Of a stretch of DNA of 64,000 nucleotides, positions 34,797 through 44,215 are shown one piece after another. The position numbers and the translations under genes are program-made. This stretch comes from CAVPJW01 sp963705525 (GTDB lineage Bacteria > Acidobacteriota > Vicinamibacteria > Vicinamibacterales > CAVPJW01). Position 1 is the stretch's first letter. Each line of letters begins with the position of its first letter. The stretch is from assembly GCA_963705525.1 (NCBI GenBank), contig CAVPJW010000006.1, forward strand, positions 310,001-374,000, written 5' to 3'. The notes under the pieces are model-generated. The model ran no database searches. It worked only from the letters and a program-made list of their open reading frames with translations, and was not told the DNA's origin.

Positions 34797-35839
34797 GGTG
34801 TCCCGCGTGGCTCCTTGATGAGGAGCGCGAAGAAGGGGCCGGACTGGATCCGTCCGAACAGCAGCACATCGAGCTTCATCAGCCACGTCAGGCTCCGCAG
34901 TGCGAAATACGTCGGACCGCGGCGTGCGATGCGTTCCTTGGCTTCGGCCCGCGCGAGCCGCCCTGGCTTGACGTCGGTCGTGCCGGTCTTGCGGAGCTGC
35001 CGTCGCTCCATCAGCCGGGCGGCAAGGCGCATCAGGATGTTTTCGACGAAGCCCCCGATCAGAGGAGTGTAGTACCGGATGCGTTTGATGCGGAATCCCG
35101 CCGATCGGACGACGGCTTCGAGATCCGGAATATCGGCCAGTGGATTCAAGTGATCCGACTTTCTCAGCCGCTCCTCGGCGAGATCGATGGCCCCGGCTTG
35201 ATCCAGCTTCGCCGCGATCTTGTTGATGAATCGAAGACCGCCGGCGATGGGTGCGTTCTTCCGAACATGCGAATAGACGAAGAGGGCCCCGTTGGGCGCC
35301 AGCACTCGCGCGGCGTCCGCGAGCACCGCCGAGAGCGATTCGCGCGACAGGTGCTCGAACACGTCGAGTGCGTAGGCTTTCGTGAAAGACCCGCTCGCGA
35401 AGGGTAGCTGTCGAAGATCCCCGAGCGCCAGGTCGCTCCCGGCGAGCGCCTCGCGTGCGAAGAAAGGGCTGACGTCGATGCCGACCTGATGGGCACCCAG
35501 GTCGCTGTTCCAGACAAGTGTCCGTCCACTGCCGCACCCGAGATCGATGATCGAGTCGTCGGGTTCCGGGCGCAGGAACGCTCGGAGCATATCGTTCCGA
35601 ATTGCGGCCGAGAGCAGCGGAGGCGACACGGTTTCGTGGCGCGCATCACCATGCAGCGCTTCGTCCAGATACTTCGTTTGCTCCGTATAGGCCACCGTCG
35701 GTCGCAAGTCGATGAAGGCATTCTCACGAGCGGTGAATACGCGGCGGCACCCGTCGCAGACATACCCGTCCCGGGACCGACTGATCCGCTTGCCGCAATC
35801 GGGACATCGAAGTACGGCGAGCATCCGCGACGAAATCAC
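34778..35839 (-). CDS. Class I SAM-dependent methyltransferase with N-terminal zinc ribbon
   Basis: The N-terminal 40 residues carry CPDCGKRISRSRDGYVCDGC, a four-cysteine zinc ribbon like the Trm112-type segment fused to many methyltransferases. The catalytic domain has motif I SIIDLGCGSGRTLVWN, then VGIDVSPFFAREA, LGDLRQLPFASGSF and FVYSHVRKNAPIA. The C-terminal 100 residues (after about 240) are basic and partly hydrophobic, suggesting membrane or lipid-linked substrate contact. I chose GTG 35839, which overlaps the upstream gene's stop as GTGA; ATG at 35824 (MLAVLRCPDC) is the alternative. Between glycosyltransferase genes it probably methylates a sugar or lipid-linked glycan, but that is inference from position. 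Confidence 0.85.
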   Translation of the reverse strand: MISSRMLAVLRCPDCGKRISRSRDGYVCDGCRRVFTARENAFIDLRPTVAYTEQTKYLDEALHGDARHETVSPPLLSAAIRNDMLRAFLRPEPDDSIIDLGCGSGRTLVWNSDLGAHQVGIDVSPFFAREALAGSDLALGDLRQLPFASGSFTKAYALDVFEHLSRESLSAVLADAARVLAPNGALFVYSHVRKNAPIAGGLRFINKIAAKLDQAGAIDLAEERLRKSDHLNPLADIPDLEAVVRSAGFRIKRIRYYTPLIGGFVENILMRLAARLMERRQLRKTGTTDVKPGRLARAEAKERIARRGPTYFALRSLTWLMKLDVLLFGRIQSGPFFALLIKEPRGTPCASST

Positions 35840-37032
35840 AGCCCCGCACTCCGCTTGTTCTTCGCGAGCATCGCGGCTGCGAAGACCCCTTCGAGGCGTT
35901 CTGCCCTCCGATCCCATGTGTAGTCGTTGACGCGGGCGTACGCATGGTCGGCGATGCGTTGGGCCAGTGCCGGATCGGCAATAAGACGCGCGATAGCGTC
36001 GGCAATCGCCGTGGCGTTCCCCGGCTCGACGAAAATCGCGTCGTCATCCGTCAGGATTTCGCGGAACGAGGGAAGATCTGACGCGACAATCGGTCGTCGC
36101 GCCGCCATGTATTCGAACAGCTTGAGCGGCGAGCTGAAGTCCCGGGAAATGGCCGTGTGCGTGTTGGGGAGGACGAGAATGTCGGCTCGGGCCAGATGGT
36201 CCGCGACACGAGATGGGGGCACGAGACCGGTGAACGTCACTCGTTCCGAGAGCATCAGTCGGTCGCTGAGGTTCCGCACGCGATGGATGTCCGATTCATC
36301 CGGATGCCCACCGACGATCAGTCCCCGAGCGTGGGGCACACGAGCCAGCGCTTCGACGAAGACATCGACGCCCTTCCACGGATAGAGATGGCCGGAGTAC
36401 GCGACGACCGGCAGACCCATCATGCGGTGCGGCGAGGAATCAGCCCGTGCGCGGACGCCGTCCGGGACGATAGTCACATCGCGCGACCCGAAGCGGTCTG
36501 TCAGCAGATCGGCCAGGCCCTTGGTGATCGTGACGTACGCGTCGGCCGTCCGCCACACCACGGCCTCCCGATCTTCGAGGCGGCGGATCTTCGCGTCAGA
36601 TGGAAACTCGGCACCGGTCAGCAGCGTCGGCAGCTCGGCGCTCACGATTGGAGCGAAGCCGTGCGATTCGTACACTACTGGAGGGCGCCAGGACCGCGGA
36701 AGGCGGAGTAGCGCAGCGGCGATCCCGAGATCCCGCGTGAGGACGAGGTCATGCCGGGGTCGAGACGCGAGGCGTCGAATCGCCGACCCAATGTAGAATG
36801 CGCGGCGCATTTTCGTGCCGGCGGGCCCCGACGACACGTCGATGTGAAGCGGAACGTGCGGATCCAGTCCATAGAAGACGAAGGGGTCGCGAGGAGGTCG
36901 AGAGGTGTCCGGTCTGACGAGCAGGGTCACGTCGATGCCACGCCGCGCGAGCGCGTGACACGTCTCCATGGTCTGGACGCCGTTGGCGCGCTCCAGAGGG
37001 AACCTGATCTCGGCAAGGTAAAGGATGCGCAA
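35836..37032 (-). CDS. GT4-family glycosyltransferase
   Basis: A 398-residue GT-B enzyme with start MRILYLAEIRFPLERANGVQT at ATG 37032. The sequence FPLERANGVQTMETCHALA is typical of the acceptor domain of a GT4 subgroup. The donor half has VAYSGHLYPWKGVDVFVEAL, VTFTGLVPPSRVADHL, and SSPLKLFEYMAARRPIVASDLPS. The start lies 20 bases after the CPBP protease stop; its own stop overlaps the methyltransferase start. First glycosyltransferase of the operon. Specificity unknown. Confidence 0.87.
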   Translation of the reverse strand: MRILYLAEIRFPLERANGVQTMETCHALARRGIDVTLLVRPDTSRPPRDPFVFYGLDPHVPLHIDVSSGPAGTKMRRAFYIGSAIRRLASRPRHDLVLTRDLGIAAALLRLPRSWRPPVVYESHGFAPIVSAELPTLLTGAEFPSDAKIRRLEDREAVVWRTADAYVTITKGLADLLTDRFGSRDVTIVPDGVRARADSSPHRMMGLPVVAYSGHLYPWKGVDVFVEALARVPHARGLIVGGHPDESDIHRVRNLSDRLMLSERVTFTGLVPPSRVADHLARADILVLPNTHTAISRDFSSPLKLFEYMAARRPIVASDLPSFREILTDDDAIFVEPGNATAIADAIARLIADPALAQRIADHAYARVNDYTWDRRAERLEGVFAAAMLAKNKRSAGL

Positions 37033-37052
37033 AACGCGATTCGAGCCCGCCG

Positions 37053-37814
37053 CTAGCCGCCGACGAGAGCGTACCGCAAGATCTCGGCGGCGTTGAATCC
37101 CGCGTGGCTCACGAGCGGAGCCAGAATGCTACGGCGCCGGATGTAAATGAATCCCCAGAGCGCTCCAAGAAGGGTTGTTGTTACGACGGCGTCCCAGCCC
37201 TGGACGAAATGACCGATCCCGAAGATCAGACTGAACACCGTCAGCCCTACCCACACGCCACCGAGATGCTGTTCGAACCGGTGGAGGATGAATGCACGCT
37301 GCACCTCCTCGCGAATCCCGCCGGCGACGACGGCCACGATGACGAAGATACCCGCGTCGGTTCCCGACTCGATCAGATCCTCGAGTGGATTCCTGGCCAC
37401 GTTGTGGAGCCAGGGAACGACACGCTGGATCGTGAGCATCACCACGACCACGATGGCGAACACGAGGGGAATCAGGCTCAGTCCAATCAGCGCTTCGCGG
37501 AACCCAGGCCGCCTGCCGAGGAAAAGGTCGCGCGGGCTTTCACCGTGTGCCACGAGCAGAAGAAGAATGAGGCCGACGAGCACGAGCGAGTCGGCCAGCG
37601 CCAGGTTGATGACATAGGCCGACGACAGCCGGCCATCAGTTCCGAACGGCTGAGATCCTGTACGGCCCAGGATGTACGCGATCGCCAACTGCGTGGGGAA
37701 GCTCGAACAGAGCAATACCTCGAACAGGGCAGTCAGCCGACGGGCCGCGCGGCCAGGCTGCAGGTCGGCCCGAGATACCGGATCGAGACTGGCAGTGGTG
37801 TCGGCCGGATCCAC
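37053..37814 (-). CDS. CPBP-family intramembrane metalloprotease
   Basis: Predicted multi-pass inner-membrane protease of the CAAX-processing/bacteriocin-processing (CPBP, Abi) family. The family motifs are intact: Glu169-Glu170-x2-Arg173 in GGIREEVQRAF, His202 in IFGIGHFVQG, and His237-x3-Asn241 in LVSHAGFNAAEIL. Hydrophobic segments lie at about residues 28-50, 66-90, 108-130, 154-166, 186-200 and 211-226. Substrates for bacterial members are mostly unknown. The gene is 12 bases after the TPR gene and 20 before the first glycosyltransferase, so it is likely in the glycan operon. A role in maturing or controlling an envelope protein of the pathway is possible but not shown. Confidence 0.88.
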   Translation of the reverse strand: MDPADTTASLDPVSRADLQPGRAARRLTALFEVLLCSSFPTQLAIAYILGRTGSQPFGTDGRLSSAYVINLALADSLVLVGLILLLLVAHGESPRDLFLGRRPGFREALIGLSLIPLVFAIVVVVMLTIQRVVPWLHNVARNPLEDLIESGTDAGIFVIVAVVAGGIREEVQRAFILHRFEQHLGGVWVGLTVFSLIFGIGHFVQGWDAVVTTTLLGALWGFIYIRRRSILAPLVSHAGFNAAEILRYALVGG

Positions 37815-37826
37815 GACCGAACTGTA

Positions 37827-38615
37827 TCACGAGGGAGGAAGCGGGCCGGCGTTGTGCGGCGGATCCGGACTACCCGCCATTCGAGCCTTCAGCTGCGTCA
37901 CGCGGGAGGCGGCTTCGCGCGCGCGTTCATCACCGTCGTCGAACTGTTTCGCTAGGATGCTGGAGCTTCTCGTCAACAGGCCCTCGGCTTCCACGAAGCG
38001 TCCCTCGAGCATCAGGCATTCGCCGAGCGCACTCTCAACCACGGCGACCAGCCAATGGTCCGGTGGCAGCACGTTGTGGCGAATTCGCACCGCTTCACGC
38101 AGGTTGCGCTCGCCCTCAGCGAGCTCGCCCGTACGCGTCTCGATCAAGCCAAGAACGGCGAGCGATCGGGCCATGTCCACGTGGCCGGCGGGCAGCTTCT
38201 CTTTCTGAATCTCGAAGGCGTCCTGCGCTTCCTTGCGGGCTGCCACGTAGTTGCCGTCACGCAGGTAAAGATCCGCCAGATGAGCCCGCGCGATCGCCAC
38301 AAGTGGATGGCGCTCACCAAGGAGCGTCACGCGCGTCCGGACGGCTTCCATAAGGGCGTCTCGCGCCTCGGCGTGCCGTCCCTGCATTCGGAACATGACA
38401 CCAAGGTTCTGCAGCACCGTCGCCAGATCCGGGCTCGGCGGCAGCGTTCGGTAGATTGCGAGCGCTTCGGAATAGAGGGCGGTCGCCTGGGTCAGATCTC
38501 CGCGACTGTAGGTGGAGACGGCCAGGTTGCTCCGCGTGAGCTCGACGGGATCAGCGGTGAAGAGCTCACGGAGATCATCGACTTCAACATAGGAATCCAA
38601 TGACGAGGCCATCAC
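37827..38615 (-). CDS. Tetratricopeptide-repeat protein, resembling the C-terminal part of a kinase-TPR protein
   Basis: About five TPR units of the 42-residue TPR_12 type, with the signature pattern of alternating ALA/LG and an E-x-L segment: DLTQATALYSEALAIYRTL, ATVLQNLGVMFRMQGRHAEA, VAIARAHLADLYLRDGNYVAA, ELAEGERNLREAVRIRH and VVESALGECLMLEGRFVEA. This C-terminus resembles the end of acidobacterial Ser/Thr kinase-TPR proteins, but no kinase domain is present. The start (GTG 38615 or ATG 38612) has no visible ribosome-binding site and overlaps a divergent gene's start by 16 bases, so the gene may be a 5'-truncated remnant. Protein-protein interaction is the likely role. It heads the minus-strand operon. 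Confidence 0.65.
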   Translation of the reverse strand: MMASSLDSYVEVDDLRELFTADPVELTRSNLAVSTYSRGDLTQATALYSEALAIYRTLPPSPDLATVLQNLGVMFRMQGRHAEARDALMEAVRTRVTLLGERHPLVAIARAHLADLYLRDGNYVAARKEAQDAFEIQKEKLPAGHVDMARSLAVLGLIETRTGELAEGERNLREAVRIRHNVLPPDHWLVAVVESALGECLMLEGRFVEAEGLLTRSSSILAKQFDDGDERAREAASRVTQLKARMAGSPDPPHNAGPLPPS

Positions 38616-39124
38616 GTTCCGCGGAAAAGCCTGCCAGGCTGGCGGCGCCGGCGGTCGTCCTGCTATGTGCGATGCTCGTGCCCATCGCCCACGCGACGGA
38701 ACGCCGCGTGCTGCCGGCGTTCGACCTGATCGGGATGGGTGGAGAGTCGCTGAGCAGTCAGACGCTCGAGCGGTCGGGTAGATGGCTGCTGCTCTACGTG
38801 CAGCCCGACTGCGCGCCGTGCCGGGACGCGTTGGAGCGCCTGAGCGGGAAGGGCAAGCCGCTGTCCGCCGATCGGATCGCTGTTGTTGTCGGTGGAGCCG
38901 AGCCCGCAGCCGCGCAACGCCTGGCGATGGCCTTCCCGAGTCTCGCAGGCGCGACGTGGTATGCGGATCCGACGTATCGAGTACGTGCTGTCCTCAAGTT
39001 GCCAGGCGCGCCGGTTGCGCTCGGCATTCGAGACCTCACGCTCGAATGGACGATGGTTGGCGTGCTGCGCGACCGCGTGCACATGTCGTCGATCCTGCGA
39101 AGCTGGATTGTGCAGGCGCCTTAG
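38600..39124 (+). CDS. Exported thioredoxin-like protein, CAPC motif (copy 1)
   Basis: A 174-residue protein with a signal peptide (RLAAPAVVLLCAMLVPIAHA) and a thioredoxin/TlpA-like domain. The redox motif is CAPC in LYVQPDCAPCRDALERL, followed by the strand RIAVVVGG and the segment VALGIRDLTLEWTMVGVL in place of the cis-proline loop. An AGGA is spaced 5 bases before the ATG at 38600, so this start is well supported. It would be a periplasmic thiol oxidoreductase or sensor. The next gene is a related copy after 12 bases. The partner electron donor is not nearby. The start overlaps the divergent TPR gene. Confidence 0.75.
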   Translation: MTRPSRSAEKPARLAAPAVVLLCAMLVPIAHATERRVLPAFDLIGMGGESLSSQTLERSGRWLLLYVQPDCAPCRDALERLSGKGKPLSADRIAVVVGGAEPAAAQRLAMAFPSLAGATWYADPTYRVRAVLKLPGAPVALGIRDLTLEWTMVGVLRDRVHMSSILRSWIVQAP

Positions 39125-39136
39125 CAACGCATTCAT

Positions 39137-39637
39137 GTGAGTATGACCGTGATGGAGAGAACACAAGCAGTCGGATATCTCATGGCAACAGCTGTCATGC
39201 TGAGCGCGAGTATCGCCAGCGCCGCGCAGCCGCTCCCGCCGATCGCTTTGACGGCCCAGGACGGATCGGAGGTCGCGAGCGGCGCGCTCTCGCAGGAGGA
39301 ACAGTGGGTGCTGATCTATGTGACGCCTGGCTGTCGCTCCTGCGACAGCCTTCTGCAGGCGATCGAGCGATGGCAGAGTCCGCAGTTGTCCAGCCGCCTG
39401 GTGATTGTTGTGGGAGCGTCTCTCTCAGACGCGGGATGGCTCATGCGTCGAACCGGCGGCGCGATTCAACCAGGCTGGTTCGCCGATCCGAGAGGTCAGC
39501 TACTCGATGCGCTCGGTGCCGTCCGCGCACCGGCAGTCTTCGGCATTCGCCGAGGGCAGTTGGAATGGACGGTGAGTGGTGTCCTGAACGACCCGGCCGG
39601 ACTCGAGCCTGCCGTTCGCGCCTGGGTCGAGTACTGA
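39137..39637 (+). CDS. Exported thioredoxin-like protein, CRSC motif (copy 2)
   Basis: A 166-residue protein with a signal peptide (ATAVMLSASIASA) and the same architecture as the upstream gene: WVLIYVTPGCRSCDSLLQAI, RLVIVVGAS, and VFGIRRGQLEWTVSGVLND. The shared order of strand, CxxC, VVxG, and GIR-x-LEWT-x-GVL pattern shows the two are tandem paralogues. The redox pair here is CRSC, not CAPC, so the two may differ in redox potential or partner. GTG at 39137 was taken; the ATG at 39143 is also possible. It converges on the glycine-zipper lipoprotein with a 33-base gap. Function beyond thiol redox is not determined. Confidence 0.72.
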   Translation: MSMTVMERTQAVGYLMATAVMLSASIASAAQPLPPIALTAQDGSEVASGALSQEEQWVLIYVTPGCRSCDSLLQAIERWQSPQLSSRLVIVVGASLSDAGWLMRRTGGAIQPGWFADPRGQLLDALGAVRAPAVFGIRRGQLEWTVSGVLNDPAGLEPAVRAWVEY

Positions 39638-39670
39638 AAAACCCTGAATCCCAGGCGCGCAGCCCGCGAT

Positions 39671-40597
<927 letters not shown>

Positions 40598-40766
40598 GTC
40601 GTCGCACTCCTGCCAGGGGAGCGAGCAAATCATGGGCCATAGAATGGGTTCTCCGGTTTCCTAATTTCCTGCATAGTTGAGCTTTCGGTCTCCCCGGACG
40701 GCTATAGATCGTGTAAAAACTACAGAGTAGACTGGAAAGGCTCGAACGCCACCTGCAGGAGTCCCT

Positions 40767-42185
40767 GTGTCTCATACCGATCACCTCGTGACGCCGCCGG
40801 TCGTTGAACCACCTCGCTCCGTTGCGGAGCGGATTCTCATTGTCGAAGATGAGCATCGCACGCGCGTCGGGCTGGCCGAGCTGGTCAAGACATGGGGTTT
40901 CACGGCGGAGACCGCGTCGGACGGCGAAGAGGCGCTCCAGAAGATTACGTCGTTTCGCCCGGCGATCATGATCACGGACCTGGTCATGCCGCGGATGGAC
41001 GGCATGCAGCTGCTCCGTGCCGTGCAGGCCCAGAGCGAGGACATCACGACACTGATTCTGACCGCTCAAGGCAGCGTCGAGAGCGCCGTCGAAGCCATCA
41101 AACTCGGCGCGTACGACTACCTGACCAAGCCGGTCGACCCGCCTCGGCTCAAGATTCTCCTCGACAAGGTCGTTGAGCGGCAGGACACGCTGCGAGAAGT
41201 CAAGGTGCTTCGCCGTCAGCTGAGGGAACGCGGCACCTTCGGGCCGATCATCGGCAGCAGCCCCGAGATGCGCAAGCTCTATCACGTCGTGGAACAGGCC
41301 GCCCCGACGAGCGCATCGGTCCTGATCAGCGGCGAGTCGGGCACCGGGAAGGAGCTCGTGGCGCAGACCATCCACCAGCTCAGCCCGCGGGCGTCGTTCC
41401 CGTACGTGCCCATCAATTGCGCGGCGATTCCCGAGACGCTCCTCGAAAGCGAGATCTTCGGACACGAGAAGGGCGCCTTTACCGGAGCGGTGGAACGCCG
41501 GCAGGGCTGCTTCGAGCTGGCGGATCGCGGCACGCTTTTTCTCGACGAAATTGCGGAGATGACTCCGCAGACCCAGGTGAAGCTGCTGCGCGTGCTTCAG
41601 GAGCGCAAGTTCCGGCGCCTGGGCGGCCGGCATGAGCAATCCGTGGACGTCCGGATCATCGCGGCCACCAACGTCGATCCGATGGAAGCGGTCCAGGCCA
41701 ACAAGCTCAGAGAGGATCTCTATTACCGGCTCAATGTCTTCGCGATTCGGCTGCCCCCTCTGCGCGAGCGGAAAGAGGATCTGCCGCTCCTGATTCAGGC
41801 CTTTCTGAACGAGTTCAACACGCGGAACGACAAGGCCGTGGCAACCGTTGACCAGCAGTCGATGCGGATATTGGAGAACTATCACTGGCCGGGCAACGTG
41901 CGAGAGCTTCGCAACGTCATCGAGCGCGCGACCATCCTGACGCAGGGCGAATTCATCGAGCCGAAACATCTGCCGAGTGTGGTCGTGGAGGCTGGCCAGT
42001 CGAACCAGCGGGCGCTGTCGCTCTCTCCCGGCATCACCGTCGAAGAGGCCGAGCGTCGATTGATCCTCATGACGCTCGAGCACACCAACGACAACAAGAC
42101 GCGCGCGGCCGAGATTCTGGGAATCAGCCTGAAGACGCTGCACAACAAGCTCAACAAGCTTAAGATCAGGGAAGAGAAGGCGTGA
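40767..42185 (+). CDS. NtrC-family sigma-54-dependent response regulator (second pair)
   Basis: A 472-residue activator with receiver domain (phospho-acceptor Asp71 in IMITDLVMPRMDG), AAA+ domain with Walker A GESGTGKE (189-196) and GAFTGA (236-241), and a C-terminal Fis-type helix-turn-helix (DNKTRAAEILGISLKTLHNKL). The GTG at 40767 follows a CAGGAG by 5 bases. Its sensor kinase follows after 57 bases in the same direction, here with the regulator first, unlike the other pair at 5976-8738 in which the kinase comes first. The upstream gap of 169 bases to the divergent lipoprotein gene has no recognised sigma-54 site. Targets unknown; the residues joining the receiver and AAA+ domains look typical. 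Confidence 0.93.
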   Translation: MSHTDHLVTPPVVEPPRSVAERILIVEDEHRTRVGLAELVKTWGFTAETASDGEEALQKITSFRPAIMITDLVMPRMDGMQLLRAVQAQSEDITTLILTAQGSVESAVEAIKLGAYDYLTKPVDPPRLKILLDKVVERQDTLREVKVLRRQLRERGTFGPIIGSSPEMRKLYHVVEQAAPTSASVLISGESGTGKELVAQTIHQLSPRASFPYVPINCAAIPETLLESEIFGHEKGAFTGAVERRQGCFELADRGTLFLDEIAEMTPQTQVKLLRVLQERKFRRLGGRHEQSVDVRIIAATNVDPMEAVQANKLREDLYYRLNVFAIRLPPLRERKEDLPLLIQAFLNEFNTRNDKAVATVDQQSMRILENYHWPGNVRELRNVIERATILTQGEFIEPKHLPSVVVEAGQSNQRALSLSPGITVEEAERRLILMTLEHTNDNKTRAAEILGISLKTLHNKLNKLKIREEKA

Positions 42186-42192
42186 AGACCGC

Positions 42193-42224
42193 GAACCAAG
42201 AACTAAGAACCAAGAACTAAGAAC
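42193..42224 (+). repeat. Direct tandem repeat between regulator and kinase genes
   Basis: Two exact copies of GAACCAAGAACTAA (42193-42206 and 42207-42220), then a partial GAAC. It fills most of the 57-base gap between the response regulator and the sensor kinase, and lies before the GTG start of the kinase. It is AT-richer than its surroundings. It may be an expansion repeat or a regulatory target; no further copies were noticed in this window. Confidence 0.6.
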
Positions 42225-42242
42225 GACACCGAAGGAACCAAC

Positions 42243-44156
42243 GTGCGTTTGGGCATCAAAGCCAAGCAGGTTGCGGGCGTCACCTCCATCGTGGGGCTGG
42301 CCGTCGTTGTCCTGAGCTTGATCCATCTGTCATCGCTGGCGCATATCAGTCTGGAAGAAAGCCGCGCGCGCGGCGAGCTTCTCGCAAACGCCATCTACCA
42401 TCGCGCCCGTGAAGTCGTGGGCGAGCGCGGGAACCCCTACGAGGCGCTTCGCAAAGACGCCGGCCTTCGCTCGATCCTCGAGTCGAGCATCTATTCGAAG
42501 AATGTCACGTATGCCGCGATCCTCGATGCGTCCGGGGTGGCGGTGGCGCACACCGATCCGGGTCGAGAAGGGCAGCGTGTGGCGGCTCGGGGCGATCTGA
42601 CGGAGCTGCTCGCACAGAGCTCGCTGCAGCAGCTGCGCATGCTCTATTCGGATGAAGGGCGCACGCTCGAAGTGGAACAGCCGCTCCTTCTCGGCACCGC
42701 GCGATTCGGGTCCATCCGGATCGGCGTCTCGACGCTCCTGATCCGGCGCGAGCTCGATGCCGCCCTTCGACCGCCGCTCGTAACGGCGCTCATCGCGCTG
42801 CTCGTGGCCACGGTGGTCGCGATGCTGCTCGCGCAGCTTCTCCTTCGCCCGATCCACATCATCAGGAGCGGGCTCACTCGACTCGGCAAGGGCGAGTTCG
42901 GCGTGAAGCTCGATCTGCCGCAGCAGGACGAGTTCGGCGAGCTCGGAATGTTCTTCAACGCCGTCAGCGCCCAGCTGTCCGCCGATCGTTCGCAGCTCGC
43001 CGGTCAGAAGGCCAAGCTCGAGACCGTGGTCGAACATCTCGAGGATGAAGTCGCGATCTTCAATCCAGAAGGCGAATTGCTCTTTGCGAATCCCGCGATG
43101 CGCACGGCGCTCCCCGAAGAGCCCTTCGGGCGGCCCGTAGACGATGTGTTGCCGTACGGGCATCCGTATCGTTCGATCGTGCAGGAGACGCTCCTCAACC
43201 GCGAATCGCGAGGGCCAGTCGCCGCGATCCTCGGCGCACCGGAAGGAAAAGGCGAGACGCCAGGCGTGCGCAACGAGCGGTTGATGATGACCCACGCCAT
43301 CGAGGATCTGCATGGACGGCTGGTGGGCGTCATGCTCGTCGCGCGGAACCTCGGCTATCTCGGGCAGGTGCAGTCGACCATCAATTACTCGCGGAAGCTC
43401 GTGGCGCTGGGCCGCCTTTCGGCCGGCGTCGCGCACGAAGTGAAAAACCCGCTCAACGCGATGATGATTCACCTGGAGTTGCTGCGGAACAAACTGACGT
43501 CGGCGATGCGGCCGCAAATTGCCGGCGCGGCCGGGGCTGGTCTGGCGTTCGCGGCCGGCTCGGGGCGAACGGCTGTCGCGGCGGCGCCCGCCGAGGGCGT
43601 CGCCGAACTTCCGGGTGTGCTCGAGCACGTCGGTATCATCGCCGAGGAGATTCGGCGGCTCGACCAGGTCGTGCAGGGTTTTCTGAAGTTTACGCGGCCG
43701 GAGGAAATTCGCCTGCAGCCGGTGGACCTGGCGTCGCTCATCGACGAAATCGTCCAGGTCGTCCGTCCGGAAGCGGAAAAGTCGTCGGTCAACATCGAAG
43801 TGCAGAATCCGAAGGAGCTGCCGGATATTCACGGCGATCCGGGCATGCTCCGACAGGCATTTCTCAACCTCGCGATCAATGCCTGTCAAGCCATGCCGCA
43901 TGGCGGCACACTCAGGATCGTGTGCTCGCCGGCTCGCGGACGCCGTGTGGAGATTTCGTTCGAGGACGAAGGCATCGGCATCAAGCCCGAGCATCTGGAG
44001 CGCATCTTCGATCTCTACTTCACCACCAAGGAGCAGGGCAGCGGCATCGGTCTCTCGATGGTCTATCGCATCGTCCAGATGCACGACGGCGAAGTGGAAG
44101 TGGAATCCACGCCGGGCCGGGGCACCAAGTTCCGGCTGCTGTTGCCGCAGGCATGA
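42243..44156 (+). CDS. Membrane-bound HAMP/PAS sensor histidine kinase with an insertion in the dimerisation domain
   Basis: Partner kinase of the upstream regulator, 637 residues. It has two membrane helices (about 10-32 and 178-200), a periplasmic sensor region between them, a HAMP segment (LRPIHIIRSGLTRLGKGEFG), a PAS-like domain (260-370), and a HisKA helix with His398 in GVAHEVKNPLNA. Between the two DHp helices, about 35 residues rich in Ala and Gly (422-456, AAGAGLAFAAGSGRTAVAAA) are inserted. The helix resumes with IIAEEIRRLDQVVQ. The HATPase domain has N-box NLAINACQAM, G1 DEGIGI and G2 GSGIGLSMVYRI. GTG at 42243 is a plausible start. The signal is unknown. Confidence 0.9.
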   Translation: MRLGIKAKQVAGVTSIVGLAVVVLSLIHLSSLAHISLEESRARGELLANAIYHRAREVVGERGNPYEALRKDAGLRSILESSIYSKNVTYAAILDASGVAVAHTDPGREGQRVAARGDLTELLAQSSLQQLRMLYSDEGRTLEVEQPLLLGTARFGSIRIGVSTLLIRRELDAALRPPLVTALIALLVATVVAMLLAQLLLRPIHIIRSGLTRLGKGEFGVKLDLPQQDEFGELGMFFNAVSAQLSADRSQLAGQKAKLETVVEHLEDEVAIFNPEGELLFANPAMRTALPEEPFGRPVDDVLPYGHPYRSIVQETLLNRESRGPVAAILGAPEGKGETPGVRNERLMMTHAIEDLHGRLVGVMLVARNLGYLGQVQSTINYSRKLVALGRLSAGVAHEVKNPLNAMMIHLELLRNKLTSAMRPQIAGAAGAGLAFAAGSGRTAVAAAPAEGVAELPGVLEHVGIIAEEIRRLDQVVQGFLKFTRPEEIRLQPVDLASLIDEIVQVVRPEAEKSSVNIEVQNPKELPDIHGDPGMLRQAFLNLAINACQAMPHGGTLRIVCSPARGRRVEISFEDEGIGIKPEHLERIFDLYFTTKEQGSGIGLSMVYRIVQMHDGEVEVESTPGRGTKFRLLLPQA

Positions 44157-44215
44157 GGGGATGGTGGCAGGCCTTTCTTCTTCGAACCGGCGCGCGACGG
44201 GAGGATAATGAAGTC

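Noticed and set aside
40598..40766. Sigma-54 promoter before the second regulator
   Set aside because: No GG-N10-GC element with good flanks was found in this gap or in the gap before the other pair.
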